Shown piece after piece: positions 9,501 to 16,986 of a stretch of 64,000 nucleotides of DNA; position 1 is the first letter of the stretch; each line of letters starts with the position of its first letter. The translations under genes were made by a program, and so were the position numbers. Origin of the DNA: Flavobacteriales bacterium (lineage in GTDB: Bacteria; Bacteroidota; Bacteroidia; Flavobacteriales; UBA1820). The notes beneath the pieces are model-generated. The model searched no databases, was not told the DNA's origin, and saw nothing but the letters and a program-made list of their open reading frames with translations. The stretch spans positions 62,001 through 126,000 of the forward strand of contig QALN01000002.1 of the NCBI GenBank assembly GCA_003150615.1, in the 5' to 3' direction.

Positions 9501-10107
9501 GTCCGGTAAGAATTACTCTAACGATAGTCGGGAAGTGGGATTGTGGTCTCATGGCTTAACCAATCAATCGTATCAGGTATTTTATGGTAAGCTATATCCG
9601 TTTGTTGTAGAAGTCCCGGTACGTGAGCAGTATGTGAATAAGATCCTCACGAACTACCAATATAGGATGGATGCCAGAAGGTATCAGGATGAGGTTAATT
9701 ATCAGGTTAGAAGAACAACTGGATTTAATAAGGCATGGTTCTATAACGATACCAACAACAGTGGAGAGCTTAGGATGACCATCGCCGATAAGAACGACAT
9801 GAGCCAGCGCCTAAGATATCCTATAACTAACGACGATAGCCGTGATATACTGGTGACGGAAGTGGACCAGAAGATCAATATCAACGACTACTTCAACGAG
9901 GTTAAAGACGATACTAATAACCTACCGGTATGGGTTAAGGACGTGAACGATATTGGCCGGGAGATCGACCCCAGGGCTGTCGATTATCACCGGAGGTGGC
10001 GTGATCGTCTTCGTGGCGATTGGTTCTTGGCAAGGTTCGTGAATGACATTGAGAGCCGGTTCAAGATGATAGTAAGATGGTTTAGTAATGAGGAGAAAGT
10101 TTATTGA
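3589..10107 (+). CDS. Giant muzzle/nozzle-like tail protein (inferred)
   Basis: 2,172 residues from a GTG start; the longer frame from 3544 overlaps the promoter. The N-terminus (NSNIAVPDSGMNRDKHPQD, then EYSFALNATIEGDDGSQLKI) has the 'protein laid out on a list of positions, then values' pattern of T7 gp12/P22 gp10-type nozzle propellers and crAss-like muzzle proteins. Most of the chain is beta-rich with many Tyr, Trp and Asp. A hydrophobic stretch at about residues 1290-1360 (MATSLATVEAMANLISAIAE and VGIALTAIRLATGIA) could be a membrane-inserting or channel segment. It follows the ring-like gene, as expected for the distal tail. It could instead be a tailspike-like giant. Confidence 0.6.
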   Translation: MQNNSNIAVPDSGMNRDKHPQDLSPSEYSFALNATIEGDDGSQLKIQNEPSTLLCKRFDGYKVIGYKNDIAGDNTYFFLVNPDNNTSKITFMRSLDYVKTVEDQLAGSGKDIHRILGERLEESDGRFDEICDLMEVLIEDGTDDPCLNFSIHHPIFDIEIKDEKCGKVIYWTDGYNPQRYVMVDKALNPDDDGDFWYHYHGYKTCGDDKPIERCRLACEKLLVFPLLTAPCVEPEVVEFGGSLRAGTYQFCVALCDEFGIEKTGYCSLTNPIMIFDRQDIVIRDGLWGKSTNMGIRLTVSNIDKQVSHYKVGVIQNTVGYNGEQSPVLEYFIEGIHPITERTIYYLTDQYSERTTMEKLSKEIPVYKTARGMTSVGNRLLQYGLTVENEWNLQPVVNFLGHFVKWQTSIATENLYKDGVACSKYASFMRDEVYPLGIRFFTNTGYRTARFPLIPRPATREEMEVIVDEDGNSDDLSAASVLENNPQCAGNSRRHLWQFKNTAKIINDPSWGFDGFGGECKNQLDVKQLRYVEQEYATVGETQFVINTMGEDVTVDDVIDYIADNIENLCDLIESNVGITDELCAAISLPEDQDGIKAPDFPSGCDDIERIETRTILDKNSLVDSRIDFTYKLASDYTETEPTTFIQSNAESQRKFSVLCDFDNYSSGGKNIIDLVQEWLDGQDEDKFPSDIDSSALVLCQDMSNVRQLYDEGICTNGCSVGDPYVNPTINDVQLPTFQGDRSLGKCTFLFQGDGWEGKKHTETMLDILMDSMKKYFPQYESQFGIENAMCLFGDGDNSKFNTGISTDWEDRVSVQNDIDAKTNWFGRSNLTYFKFYPHVSSYARWVELDYEKYVSGLSDPDNGIMYIEMMGNYNYPIGDSSSYNKVRITFFSDKEGTVAPNPLANDAKKGVIVNYVGHKIFMMPKYLFWNDDKTTFHKIYVCIEPAVCVFFTGFAMRQDMKELAGFYTAGTAIFPAPFCFGIRPLEVKYVFFFTKELKLRRFVTYEAKCISCGDKPADCAPRPYQYGDFGYWESINKYPANFELYDSSKIGISSGGSKRKDIIDSLTKYYGSPKSVEGKSYFTGNGDNAEYPNTSTTFCQKPIRHYKFPDNSVAPFMGNPSQLTGQYGVDSYIYPMGVMLDDDIVNEFLDIAVENGLIDKDRRDSIIGYELYRGDRTLDKSVIGTGLAYDMFKYDDPDGSANLYPNYPYNDLSDDMYIYKDINRENFITHPFNRKGNIWYSFLSPDIAFNKPDAPTECLVDGYQLGKSSGIFREVEDHPKWTILGSKAYSMATSLATVEAMANLISAIAEYTYQSASQQYVGGGVFFLANPVGIALTAIRLATGIAKATSQSVVDIGKYRYQWLTALIDRGPRWNYAYYYTSVAHYNLFYQKTGASELRGLSTAKYIKSGLYPVTDISSQGKVVGGKPIVVNNLDREHSLFMSFGMDKYMLEYPELVSSYDTSRIQDECNIRNDEMAGMTPHFMTRESFVSCPYMRIKKYSPAQYGQIEDIRWVSLGGCGLMDEDKRKPVFGGDVFISRFSLKRKMPMFYLTQFGQGDMIPFPYYDYRNIGYPRYFVNYDTGEDYLNKTDTDTGSLYSFPSRKSAYEMACKTGDMYLSGRFFLYFYGIPQFLVESEINCNFRIAGPEPYEGFYPEVGDYISWTQERNVPISRDNVFKMSPVYKNRFTLGGRSLPETYDSNFWDCAYQRPNGVIWSTADVSENGMTDPWLSYKPMDYHEFKTSFGKLISMKGIESDQILARFENQVGLYNAIDVLAERISPENSELGTGGLFASRGIEYNNTTLGYSGTQSRDMISCEFGHFWVDLRRGQVFKVDSNGRNLTEVTPGLRNWFKEHLQMKIIRSRIYNADTDAELSYYDIDNKFFGIGLSMGWDNRFKRVLITKRDYMPVGNPSEYQFRGGRFYRNGRAVELQDASHFTDVSFTVGYNCLKGEWKSYLSYTPDYYIEHQHYFQSGKNYSNDSREVGLWSHGLTNQSYQVFYGKLYPFVVEVPVREQYVNKILTNYQYRMDARRYQDEVNYQVRRTTGFNKAWFYNDTNNSGELRMTIADKNDMSQRLRYPITNDDSRDILVTEVDQKININDYFNEVKDDTNNLPVWVKDVNDIGREIDPRAVDYHRRWRDRLRGDWFLARFVNDIESRFKMIVRWFSNEEKVY

Positions 10108-10187
10108 TTTAGGTGATTTATATATAACTTTACACCACAAATGTACCGAATTATTTTTATGTATAAATAATAATCTATATATATGTC

Positions 10188-11213
10188 ATGAGATTAGTCG
10201 AACAACATATAATCAAGCGAAGCTCGGTATATTACAATGAGCTTCAAGACCTGTTGCATAAGTGTAAAAACTTATACAACAAAGGGTTATATGTCGTTCG
10301 TCAATATTATTTCCAGTATAATGATGATAATACCGTTAAATATAAATACCTCAACTACTATTCTCTTGAAAAGAAGCTAAGAACAGAAAACGATGTAGAC
10401 TATCGTGCTTTACCATCATCTGTAGCCCAACAGGTATTGATGATGGTCGACCAGAATTTCAAATCCTTCTTCAATCTTCTTAACAAGAAGGGTAGAGGTG
10501 AGTATTCTGAGAAAGTAAGAATACCTAAGTATCTTGATAAAGATGGGATGTTTATGGCTGTTTTCCCGACAACAGCCTTTTCTCAGAAATGGATAAAACA
10601 AGGTATTATTAAGTTACCAAAACAATTCTCTTTTACCATAAGGACTAATAAACAAAATGTCCAACAACTTAGGTTTATCCCTAAGAATGGATATATTATG
10701 TTTGAGATTGTGTATAATAAGAAAGAGAAAGGTCTTATGTATGATAACGGAAATTATCTTGGTATTGATCTTGGACTTAACAATTTAGCGTCTTGTGTAT
10801 CAAATACCGGTTCTTGCTTTATCATCAACGGTAAGCCTCTAAAATCTATCAACCAGTATTATAATAAAAGATTAGCATATTTAAAATCTAAATTAAAAGG
10901 TAATAAACAAGTATCAAGACAAATAAGATCGTTAACCAACAAAAGGAATAACAAGATCAAGGATTATCTGCATAAAGCTAGTAGGGTATTGATTAATCAT
11001 GTAGTCTCCAATGGCATTAATACGATCGTAATCGGTCACAACAAATGCTGGAAACAAGAGATCAATATCGGAAAGCGAAACAACCAGAACTTTGTATCTA
11101 TCCCTTTTAATATGTTTATCTCAATGATATCATATAAAGCTACACTTGAGGGTATTAATGTTAAGATCGTTGAGGAATCCTATACCTCAAAATGTAGTTT
11201 CTTGGATAACTAG
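10188..11213 (+). CDS. tnpB: IS200/IS605-type TnpB RNA-guided nuclease, cut short by TAG
   Basis: 341 codons then TAG. The N-terminal helical/wedge region is followed by the OrfB fold. RuvC-I is seen as YLGIDLGLNNLAS at about residue 186, and RuvC-II as VEESYTSKCSFLDN just before the stop. TnpB is an RNA-guided endonuclease that aids retention of IS605-group elements. Here the third catalytic Asp (RuvC-III) lies beyond the TAG, in the same frame, so the truncated product should be inactive unless the codon is read through. No TnpA partner is present. The gene sits between the muzzle-like and fibre genes, and base composition is AT-richer than its neighbours. Confidence 0.85.
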   Translation: MRLVEQHIIKRSSVYYNELQDLLHKCKNLYNKGLYVVRQYYFQYNDDNTVKYKYLNYYSLEKKLRTENDVDYRALPSSVAQQVLMMVDQNFKSFFNLLNKKGRGEYSEKVRIPKYLDKDGMFMAVFPTTAFSQKWIKQGIIKLPKQFSFTIRTNKQNVQQLRFIPKNGYIMFEIVYNKKEKGLMYDNGNYLGIDLGLNNLASCVSNTGSCFIINGKPLKSINQYYNKRLAYLKSKLKGNKQVSRQIRSLTNKRNNKIKDYLHKASRVLINHVVSNGINTIVIGHNKCWKQEINIGKRNNQNFVSIPFNMFISMISYKATLEGINVKIVEESYTSKCSFLDN

Positions 11214-11411
11214 CAGATTTGTAAGCATGATAAATATGCCGGAAGACGTGTCAAACGAGGATTGTTCAAAACATCTTCCGGTAGTATTATTAACGCCGAT
11301 ATCAATGGTGCTTTTAACATCATCAGAAAATCGGCAAAAGAAGCCTTCGATGTAAGTACCTTACCAGAAGGTAGAGGGTTTTGGTGGAACCCGGTACGGA
11401 TTTCTGTATAG
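11214..11411 (+). pseudogene. tnpB: Downstream in-frame part of TnpB (RuvC-III)
   Basis: The frame stays open for 65 codons after the TAG to a second TAG. It reads QICKHDKYAGRRVKRG, then INADINGAFNIIRK, which is the conserved TnpB tail with the RuvC-III Asp. The usual zinc-finger cysteines are mostly missing (only SKCS and ICKH remain), as in some Bacteroidetes TnpB. One substitution separates the two parts. Confidence 0.8.
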
Positions 11412-11475
11412 ATATATACCATTTTACGATTTTAGTGTAAAAAGGCATATAATCACCTTGATTTATTAACATATA

Positions 11476-11498
11476 GGGGAGGGTGTTTATCATTCCCC
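11476..11498 (+). terminator. Intrinsic terminator after tnpB
   Basis: GGGGA at 11476-11480 pairs with TCCCC at 11494-11498, extended by G-U pairs, and is followed by TTTTAT. Confidence 0.6.
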
Positions 11499-11558
11499 TT
11501 TTATACTTTCAAATGATATCAGTTATGGTTTGATTTCCGTTGAAACTGGTTGATTTTT

Positions 11559-11578
11559 ATCACAATGAATATTGTGAT
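11559..11578. promoter_or_regulatory. Perfect palindrome upstream of the fibre gene
   Basis: ATCACAAT-GAAT-ATTGTGAT is a perfect 8-bp inverted repeat with a 4-nt centre, 56 bases before the fibre start. There is no U-tract. It looks like an operator for a dimeric repressor, or possibly an end structure of the TnpB element. Confidence 0.4.
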
Positions 11579-11633
11579 TGACAATTTGTTTTATTTAATA
11601 TTGAAATACAATAAATTTTAATAATTTGTTTAT

Positions 11634-12374
11634 ATGGAAGATTTTCAAGGTAAGTATGATGGTAATCAAATAGACAGCAGGCTTGATAAGGTCAAGGATA
11701 TGGTTGGTGCCACGGCGTCCGGGGCTGGCGCTGCGGGATTGGTGCCGGCTCCCGCCGCGGAGAAGCGTACAGCCTTTCTTCGTGGTGACGGCACATGGCA
11801 GGATATAGATGTTCATGAGCCGGGCTTCTTGGGCGATAATCTCGATAGCGAGGATGATTTTAGAACTATATTATTTAATTTGGGCTTTGATAAGGAATTT
11901 ACCCTTACCAAAGCGAAATATGATATAATAGCTTCTAAATGTGAGGTTGATATACCAATTCAATATCTTTTATCCGGAGCATCATCGACGTATGGGGTTG
12001 GGGACTTGAAATTAATTAAGGATTCATCCGGGAATATTCAAGCCATGTTGCGCTCTGGATGCAATACGGGAGCTGGGGTCATTGTATCTTATCATGTAAT
12101 GATCAATATATCCAGCGACCTTACCCATACGTCCATTGTCACCAGTCATACCGTACAATCGGTATCTAACCAAACTAAGGACATATCCTTAACGATTGGT
12201 GGTGACCCAGTCGGAGATAACAGGGGCATCAACTTCTCTACGGCCGGTACAGGGACCAAGGCTTTGATGGATAATGGGAAATATAAGGAGGTGCAAGCTA
12301 GGGGTGATATTGAGAACGCGTTTTTAGATACTGTTTTTCATCTAGCGTCCGATCAACCTTCTACTTTAACCTAA
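11634..12374 (+). CDS. Tail-fibre protein, N-terminal part
   Basis: 246 residues. The N-terminus MEDFQGKYDGNQIDSRLDK is nearly the same as that of the fibre gene at 36.6 kb and is probably the virion-anchoring end. It is followed by a GAAGLVPAPA...FLRGDGTW module, also shared with that fibre, then a receptor-binding-like region containing TLTKAKYDIIAS. It ends at a TAA after PSTLT, but the frame continues with a similar segment (DQYNTIKSLFG), so the two parts look like one interrupted fibre. Confidence 0.65.
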   Translation: MEDFQGKYDGNQIDSRLDKVKDMVGATASGAGAAGLVPAPAAEKRTAFLRGDGTWQDIDVHEPGFLGDNLDSEDDFRTILFNLGFDKEFTLTKAKYDIIASKCEVDIPIQYLLSGASSTYGVGDLKLIKDSSGNIQAMLRSGCNTGAGVIVSYHVMINISSDLTHTSIVTSHTVQSVSNQTKDISLTIGGDPVGDNRGINFSTAGTGTKALMDNGKYKEVQARGDIENAFLDTVFHLASDQPSTLT

Positions 12375-12398
12375 GATCAGTATAATACTATAAAATCG

Positions 12399-13070
12399 TT
12401 GTTTGGTAGTAACCCTACGTCTAATATCAGGATGATAAAACCTAGCGATTCTTTTGTGGAATTGGTAGGTGAATTTCTTATCAATGATTTGATGGTTTTT
12501 AATGATCAAAGGAATGATTGTATCACTATTTACATCAGCGGTTCAAATACCATTCTTGGTATGGGATTTATGGATATATCTATTTCTGTTTATCCTAATC
12601 TAAGTGTCGGATATATTCATTCTAATTCAAATGTTGCTACATCAAATGATTCCGAGATAGTTCTTGTAAATTCTTTGAAAAATACTGAAGATGGTATAGA
12701 TTTTGATAATCAACTTCATCTTAAGATGAAAGGTAAGGGTGATAAGGCCTTGATGGATGATGGGACTTATAAGGAGATAGGTTCTTCTGGAGTGGATATC
12801 TCAAGTTATATTTTAGAAGGAATTGATTTTAAGAAAAATACTACCAAGGAAGGTTTCGATAAGATAAAAAGCTGTATTATTAATAAACAGCATATGTATG
12901 TGTATCATAAAGTCGAAATGAGTGGCGATGTAGTCGTTTTTACAAGTGATGTTATAACTAGTTTTTTGTATGGTAATATATCCTTGGTTATGGTTGATTT
13001 TTCGAATATTGAGTTGAAACGAGTAGTAATAAATTCGAGTGATTATAATATAACCGTAACAAAAATTTAA
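12399..13070 (+). CDS. Tail-fibre protein, C-terminal part after an in-frame TAA
   Basis: Up to 223 residues in the same frame as the preceding gene. The frame is open from 12375; the possible starts are the TTG at 12399 and the ATG at 12432. It repeats the DQYNTIKSLFG/EGFDKIKSCI motif, matching TLTKAKYDIIAS upstream, and it repeats the GDKALMDDGTYKE element seen as GTKALMDNGKYKE before the stop. These internal repeats indicate one fibre split by a stop codon. Whether the second part is made separately is unknown. Confidence 0.55.
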   Translation: MFGSNPTSNIRMIKPSDSFVELVGEFLINDLMVFNDQRNDCITIYISGSNTILGMGFMDISISVYPNLSVGYIHSNSNVATSNDSEIVLVNSLKNTEDGIDFDNQLHLKMKGKGDKALMDDGTYKEIGSSGVDISSYILEGIDFKKNTTKEGFDKIKSCIINKQHMYVYHKVEMSGDVVVFTSDVITSFLYGNISLVMVDFSNIELKRVVINSSDYNITVTKI

Positions 13071-13074
13071 TGTT

Positions 13075-13251
13075 ATGATTCAAAAAAGGAAGGTTACCAA
13101 GAACTCAGGCAAGTGCCCTAAATCGGGGTGCATCAAGAAAGTAGGAAGTGATTGGAGGGTGGTTAGTAACAAAACTGGAAAGTTATGGCCGGCGAAGTAT
13201 AAGTCGAGGGATTTGGCCAAGAAAGCTCTGGCGGCTTATCATATGCATTGA
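13075..13251 (+). CDS. Small basic conserved phage protein
   Basis: 58 residues, very rich in Lys, with two cysteines (GKCPKSGC). It reads MIQKRKVTKNSGKCPKSG at the start and ends KKALAAYHMH. It begins 2 bases after the fibre stop codon. Its size and composition suggest a nucleic-acid-binding or virion-packaged peptide. Similar short proteins occur next to fibre genes in crAss-like genomes, from memory. Confidence 0.65.
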   Translation: MIQKRKVTKNSGKCPKSGCIKKVGSDWRVVSNKTGKLWPAKYKSRDLAKKALAAYHMH

Positions 13252-13254
13252 GGG

Positions 13255-13320
13255 TGTAGGATAAAACAATAGGCGGGTAGGTGATATGAATCATGTACCC
13301 GCCTATTGTTTTATCCTGCA
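13255..13320. terminator. Exceptionally long 25-bp hairpin
   Basis: Arms 13255-13279 and 13296-13320 pair over 25 bp with one G-U pair; 21 bp are uninterrupted. The 16-nt loop is GGTGATATGAATCATG. The arms contain A-tract/T-tract (AAAACAAT with ATTGTTTT), so the hairpin can end transcription from both sides, but it is much longer than other terminators here. Confidence 0.7.
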
Positions 13321-13332
13321 TCCGATTATGTA

Positions 13333-13340
13333 TATCTTTG
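13333..13340 (+). promoter_or_regulatory. -7 box TATCTTTG
   Basis: TAnnTTTG match 15 nt before the ATG of the lysozyme giant. Confidence 0.65.
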
Positions 13341-13355
13341 TAGAAAACGTGATTT

Positions 13356-16300
13356 ATGGCTAAGAAAGATAAGAAAGAGGAAATCCCTTCATGGATAAAG
13401 GATTTGTATAAGGAAGATCTTGATCGTGTTGTAAGAGGTGAGCGTCCCATGTATTTTAGGGGTATGAATGATGATCCTTTAAAGAACGTATCCCCGGAGT
13501 TTGATATCCTTAGTGGAGGAGCTGCTGTTAAGGGTATGAATGGGATAAGAGGTGCGTTGTCTCCGTTGAATAATGGCATGGGTAATTATAATTTCAGCAT
13601 TAGGGGTATAAATAAGAAGATAGGCGAGCTGGTTGATGAGGCGGGATTGTATTTGCCTGAGAAATTAAGACCTATATATCAGACTGTGGTGGACGCTATG
13701 TCGAGATCCAAAGATAAGGGATTGGGTTATATCACGCAGCCGTTGGCCAACGCCCTGTACCCTGCGGACGAGCGACGGAACCGGCGTCTAGACGGGGAGC
13801 ATCCCGTTGGTTATGTGGATGCCATAGACGGCATATGGCCTAGGGAGAAATATGGGTTATGGGGAGAGAAAATTGAGCGGAAAGCCGAAGGAGGTCCTAC
13901 TGGTAATGATCCTATGTATGTAAGACAAGATGTATCTGATAGAGCTTTGTATTTAAAAGACATCATAGGTAACGCCGTAAGAAGGAGGTTGTATAAGAAT
14001 GTAACGCCTGATGTGGTAGCCTCAAATGCCAGTCTTCCCGATAAGGTTAAGGAATTTATATACGGAAGAAATGGCAAAGCTAATGTTGATGAATATAGCG
14101 AACAGCTATGGGGTAGATTCTTATCCCAGCCTAATAGTCTTGATGGAAATAGCAAGGAGATAAGGATTCCTGATAATGTCATTACTGATATTGAGAAGAT
14201 GTTCAATCGTGACACTAAGGATGAGATAAAGAGGTTAGATAAAAAGATTCGTGATACGGAGCAAGAAATATATGGCTCTGATAAGCCGGCTACAGATGAT
14301 GCTTATGGTAGGCTGAAGCTTTTGAAAAAGTCTAGAGAATGGGTAGATATATTTGAGAAGAATCGTAATTCGGTAAGATCCGGAAAGCCTACGGTTTTTT
14401 CTGAGTATGATTTTTACCCCGAAGCTGCTGGTGATCTTACCCCGTTATCAGGGTTTGGTAATTTTACTATTTATAGACGTCCGGATGGAAGGTTAGGTGT
14501 TTACGATGTATATGATTTTTATAGTAATGATCAAGAGTTCCCGGTCAATATAGTCACTAAGACATTAGACGCTATAGGTGATAAGTTTGAGGAGAGAGGA
14601 TCGTTTAAGGACTATAGCCCTATCCAAGAGAGTGGAAGGGATGCTCTTATCCGTAATGCTATCATGTCCAAGAATAAGTTAGAGAAGAAATATGATGGTG
14701 GGTATATAGCTTCAAAGGATAATACGAGTGTAGGAGGCTCCGGAATAAATATGAATACAATGTATGACACAAAGCCTTATCAAGATCCTTTAACGCCTGT
14801 TATAAGTGGATTTGTCCCAGGGCTGGATGTAGCTTCCGATGTATCAGACATGGCTACCGCTATAGAGGATAAGGATAAGATAGGGCTGATATTGGCTTCT
14901 TTGGGTTTTCTTCCTGTTGTTGGAGGGGCGGCCTCGTATGCAAGCAAGGCAAGGAAGCTTGATGGGAGGGTAAAGGCTATACGTATATCGGAGCCTCCCG
15001 AAAAACCTGTATATTATCATAACAAATTATCTGATGGTGTTACGCATGGTGATGTGGTTGATGCGGATAAAAATGACTTTAAATTGACATCTAACTTATT
15101 TTTCGAAAGAGGCTTTTATCCTAGGTTTGAGAGGATGATGGATGAGTTGGGTAAAAATGTTAGGCGTCCTTATAAAAGCGGGATGTTGCTTGAAGAGGAT
15201 AAAGATTTTATCAAAAAAATGAAGGGGAAGGACGGGAGTGTAGTTATTCCTGAAAAGAATACCCCTTTAAGGTTTGAGTTGGATAGAATGTTATCTGATT
15301 ATGGTATAGAGGATCAGGAAGCGGCGTGGAATAGGTGGATAAATTATGCTAATTCAAAGAAATCTTATGATAATAGGGAATCTATACTTGATGGGGTTAA
15401 GAATATGATAAAGAAACCTGATACATATGATTTTGATTTTGTTGATGGTTTAAGCATGAACGGCCATGTTATTAGTGGTGTTCACATGAAAGATGGCGAC
15501 AAGATGTTGATAGATGCCAATCTTCCTTACAACCAGAAATTAACTACTATGATTCATGAGACTAGGCATAGGATAGGACAGTATATAGATAATACTTTTG
15601 GAAAGACATTTAGACATGGATTGACAAAACCTGCTGATAAGACTATAGATTCGATCTATAAGACATTGAATTATGATGATTTTATGGATAATGCTAATCA
15701 TATATGGGAAAAGTCGGCCACTAATACGGAGTTGCAATTCTTGATGGAGAAACTTAGAGGTTATGAATCTACAATGGATGACATAGAGAAAGTCTATGGA
15801 GATGATAAAATGAGAGATATAATCAAGAATATTTCTGATGATGACATAAAGAGTCTTTTAGGGGAGATAAATAGTGATTATTCAGGTGAGTATATAAATG
15901 CCTTAAACAAGGGTGAGATGAGCTATGATGATGTAAGAAAAGCTTTGATGTACCCTATCATATCAGGTCTTATGTATAAAAGTTATGATGCGATATCATC
16001 TGGTGATGAGGATAAGAATAAAATGAATAAGGGGGGTTCAGTAAACACAGGTAGAGCTTATGGGGATGGGAAATATGTTGTTGACCCTCGTAGATCAGAG
16101 GATAGTAAGATGGCTGTATATGATGAGATATGGGACTATCTGACAGAAAAGAAGGGGATACCACAAACGCAAGCTATCGGCATCCTGTCGAACATCGCCG
16201 CCGAGTCCGGAGGGGACACCGAAGCCCTAGGAGCCGCTGGTGACTTTGGTATCCAGCAATGGCTTGGACCGAGGAAGAAAGAGCTACAGCGTAGGTATGG

Positions 16301-16952
16301 TAAAAAACCGACATTGACCCAACAACTGGATTATCTTGTGGATGAGTATCAAGGTCGTGTACCGGGGCTAGGCTGGAACTACATGAACCAAGGCAAGTTC
16401 TTTGATAAGGACGCTCAAGGCAATATATATAATTACTATATGTATTCGAAGGCTGATTTTGATAACGCCACGAATTATAAGGACGCTACCGTGGCATGGA
16501 ATCAAGGATACGGAAGACCCCTTGGATCGACATTAAGAAACGAGAAGCGGTTTGAGTTCGCCGATATGTTCTCCAACAGATACGGTGTCCCGGAGAACGA
16601 GCCAATGAGATACGAGTTCGGGCAGCGGGATTCTGGTACGGGAGACGGAGGCCAGCAGCCCGTGCCTGAGACGGTAGCCCCCGCCGCTCCTTCTTTGGCT
16701 TCCCATCCTGCCATGGATAGCTGGTGGGAGAAGGAAGGTCAAGACCTGTTATATAAGATGCTAGCTCAATCCGGCGCTAACAAGAAAGCTATAGAGGACA
16801 TCGCTAATAATATTAAGAATGATCCTCAATCAGAGGCGCAGATAGCGGAGGCCGAGCGTATGCGTAAGGAACAGGCGAAAAGGCAGTTGGTGCTTAACAT
16901 GATACCGGGGTTGATGCTGAATATAAAAGGTATGAGCAGAACCCAGAATTAA
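13356..16952 (+). CDS. Virion peptidoglycan hydrolase: HExxH protease-like plus phage lysozyme
   Basis: 1,198 residues. A hydrophobic hairpin (GLILASLGFLPVVGGAASYA) lies near residue 515. HETRH at residues 734-738 is a zinc-metallopeptidase-type motif. From about residue 925 to 1010 there is a phage tail lysozyme domain (DYLTEKKGIPQTQAIGILSN, catalytic Glu in AAESGG, then GDFGIQQW). A Gly/Pro-rich linker and a short helical tail finish the protein. This is likely the virion enzyme that opens the cell wall for DNA entry. A holin-like gene follows, so a part in lysis is also possible. Confidence 0.75.
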   Translation: MAKKDKKEEIPSWIKDLYKEDLDRVVRGERPMYFRGMNDDPLKNVSPEFDILSGGAAVKGMNGIRGALSPLNNGMGNYNFSIRGINKKIGELVDEAGLYLPEKLRPIYQTVVDAMSRSKDKGLGYITQPLANALYPADERRNRRLDGEHPVGYVDAIDGIWPREKYGLWGEKIERKAEGGPTGNDPMYVRQDVSDRALYLKDIIGNAVRRRLYKNVTPDVVASNASLPDKVKEFIYGRNGKANVDEYSEQLWGRFLSQPNSLDGNSKEIRIPDNVITDIEKMFNRDTKDEIKRLDKKIRDTEQEIYGSDKPATDDAYGRLKLLKKSREWVDIFEKNRNSVRSGKPTVFSEYDFYPEAAGDLTPLSGFGNFTIYRRPDGRLGVYDVYDFYSNDQEFPVNIVTKTLDAIGDKFEERGSFKDYSPIQESGRDALIRNAIMSKNKLEKKYDGGYIASKDNTSVGGSGINMNTMYDTKPYQDPLTPVISGFVPGLDVASDVSDMATAIEDKDKIGLILASLGFLPVVGGAASYASKARKLDGRVKAIRISEPPEKPVYYHNKLSDGVTHGDVVDADKNDFKLTSNLFFERGFYPRFERMMDELGKNVRRPYKSGMLLEEDKDFIKKMKGKDGSVVIPEKNTPLRFELDRMLSDYGIEDQEAAWNRWINYANSKKSYDNRESILDGVKNMIKKPDTYDFDFVDGLSMNGHVISGVHMKDGDKMLIDANLPYNQKLTTMIHETRHRIGQYIDNTFGKTFRHGLTKPADKTIDSIYKTLNYDDFMDNANHIWEKSATNTELQFLMEKLRGYESTMDDIEKVYGDDKMRDIIKNISDDDIKSLLGEINSDYSGEYINALNKGEMSYDDVRKALMYPIISGLMYKSYDAISSGDEDKNKMNKGGSVNTGRAYGDGKYVVDPRRSEDSKMAVYDEIWDYLTEKKGIPQTQAIGILSNIAAESGGDTEALGAAGDFGIQQWLGPRKKELQRRYGKKPTLTQQLDYLVDEYQGRVPGLGWNYMNQGKFFDKDAQGNIYNYYMYSKADFDNATNYKDATVAWNQGYGRPLGSTLRNEKRFEFADMFSNRYGVPENEPMRYEFGQRDSGTGDGGQQPVPETVAPAAPSLASHPAMDSWWEKEGQDLLYKMLAQSGANKKAIEDIANNIKNDPQSEAQIAEAERMRKEQAKRQLVLNMIPGLMLNIKGMSRTQN

Positions 16953-16955
16953 TGC

Positions 16956-16963
16956 TATATTTG
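16956..16963 (+). promoter_or_regulatory. -7 box TATATTTG
   Basis: TAnnTTTG match 23 nt before the holin-like start. Confidence 0.55.
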
Positions 16964-16986
16964 TGAAGTAATTAAACGTTTTTGAT

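Noticed and set aside
16502..16742. Antisense open frames of 69-70 codons in the lysozyme gene
   Set aside because: Two overlapping antisense frames opposite a GC-richer coding stretch, with no promoter or conserved features; shadows of the real gene. Similar frames at 4148-4390, 26874-27404 and 46083-46772 were dropped for the same reason.
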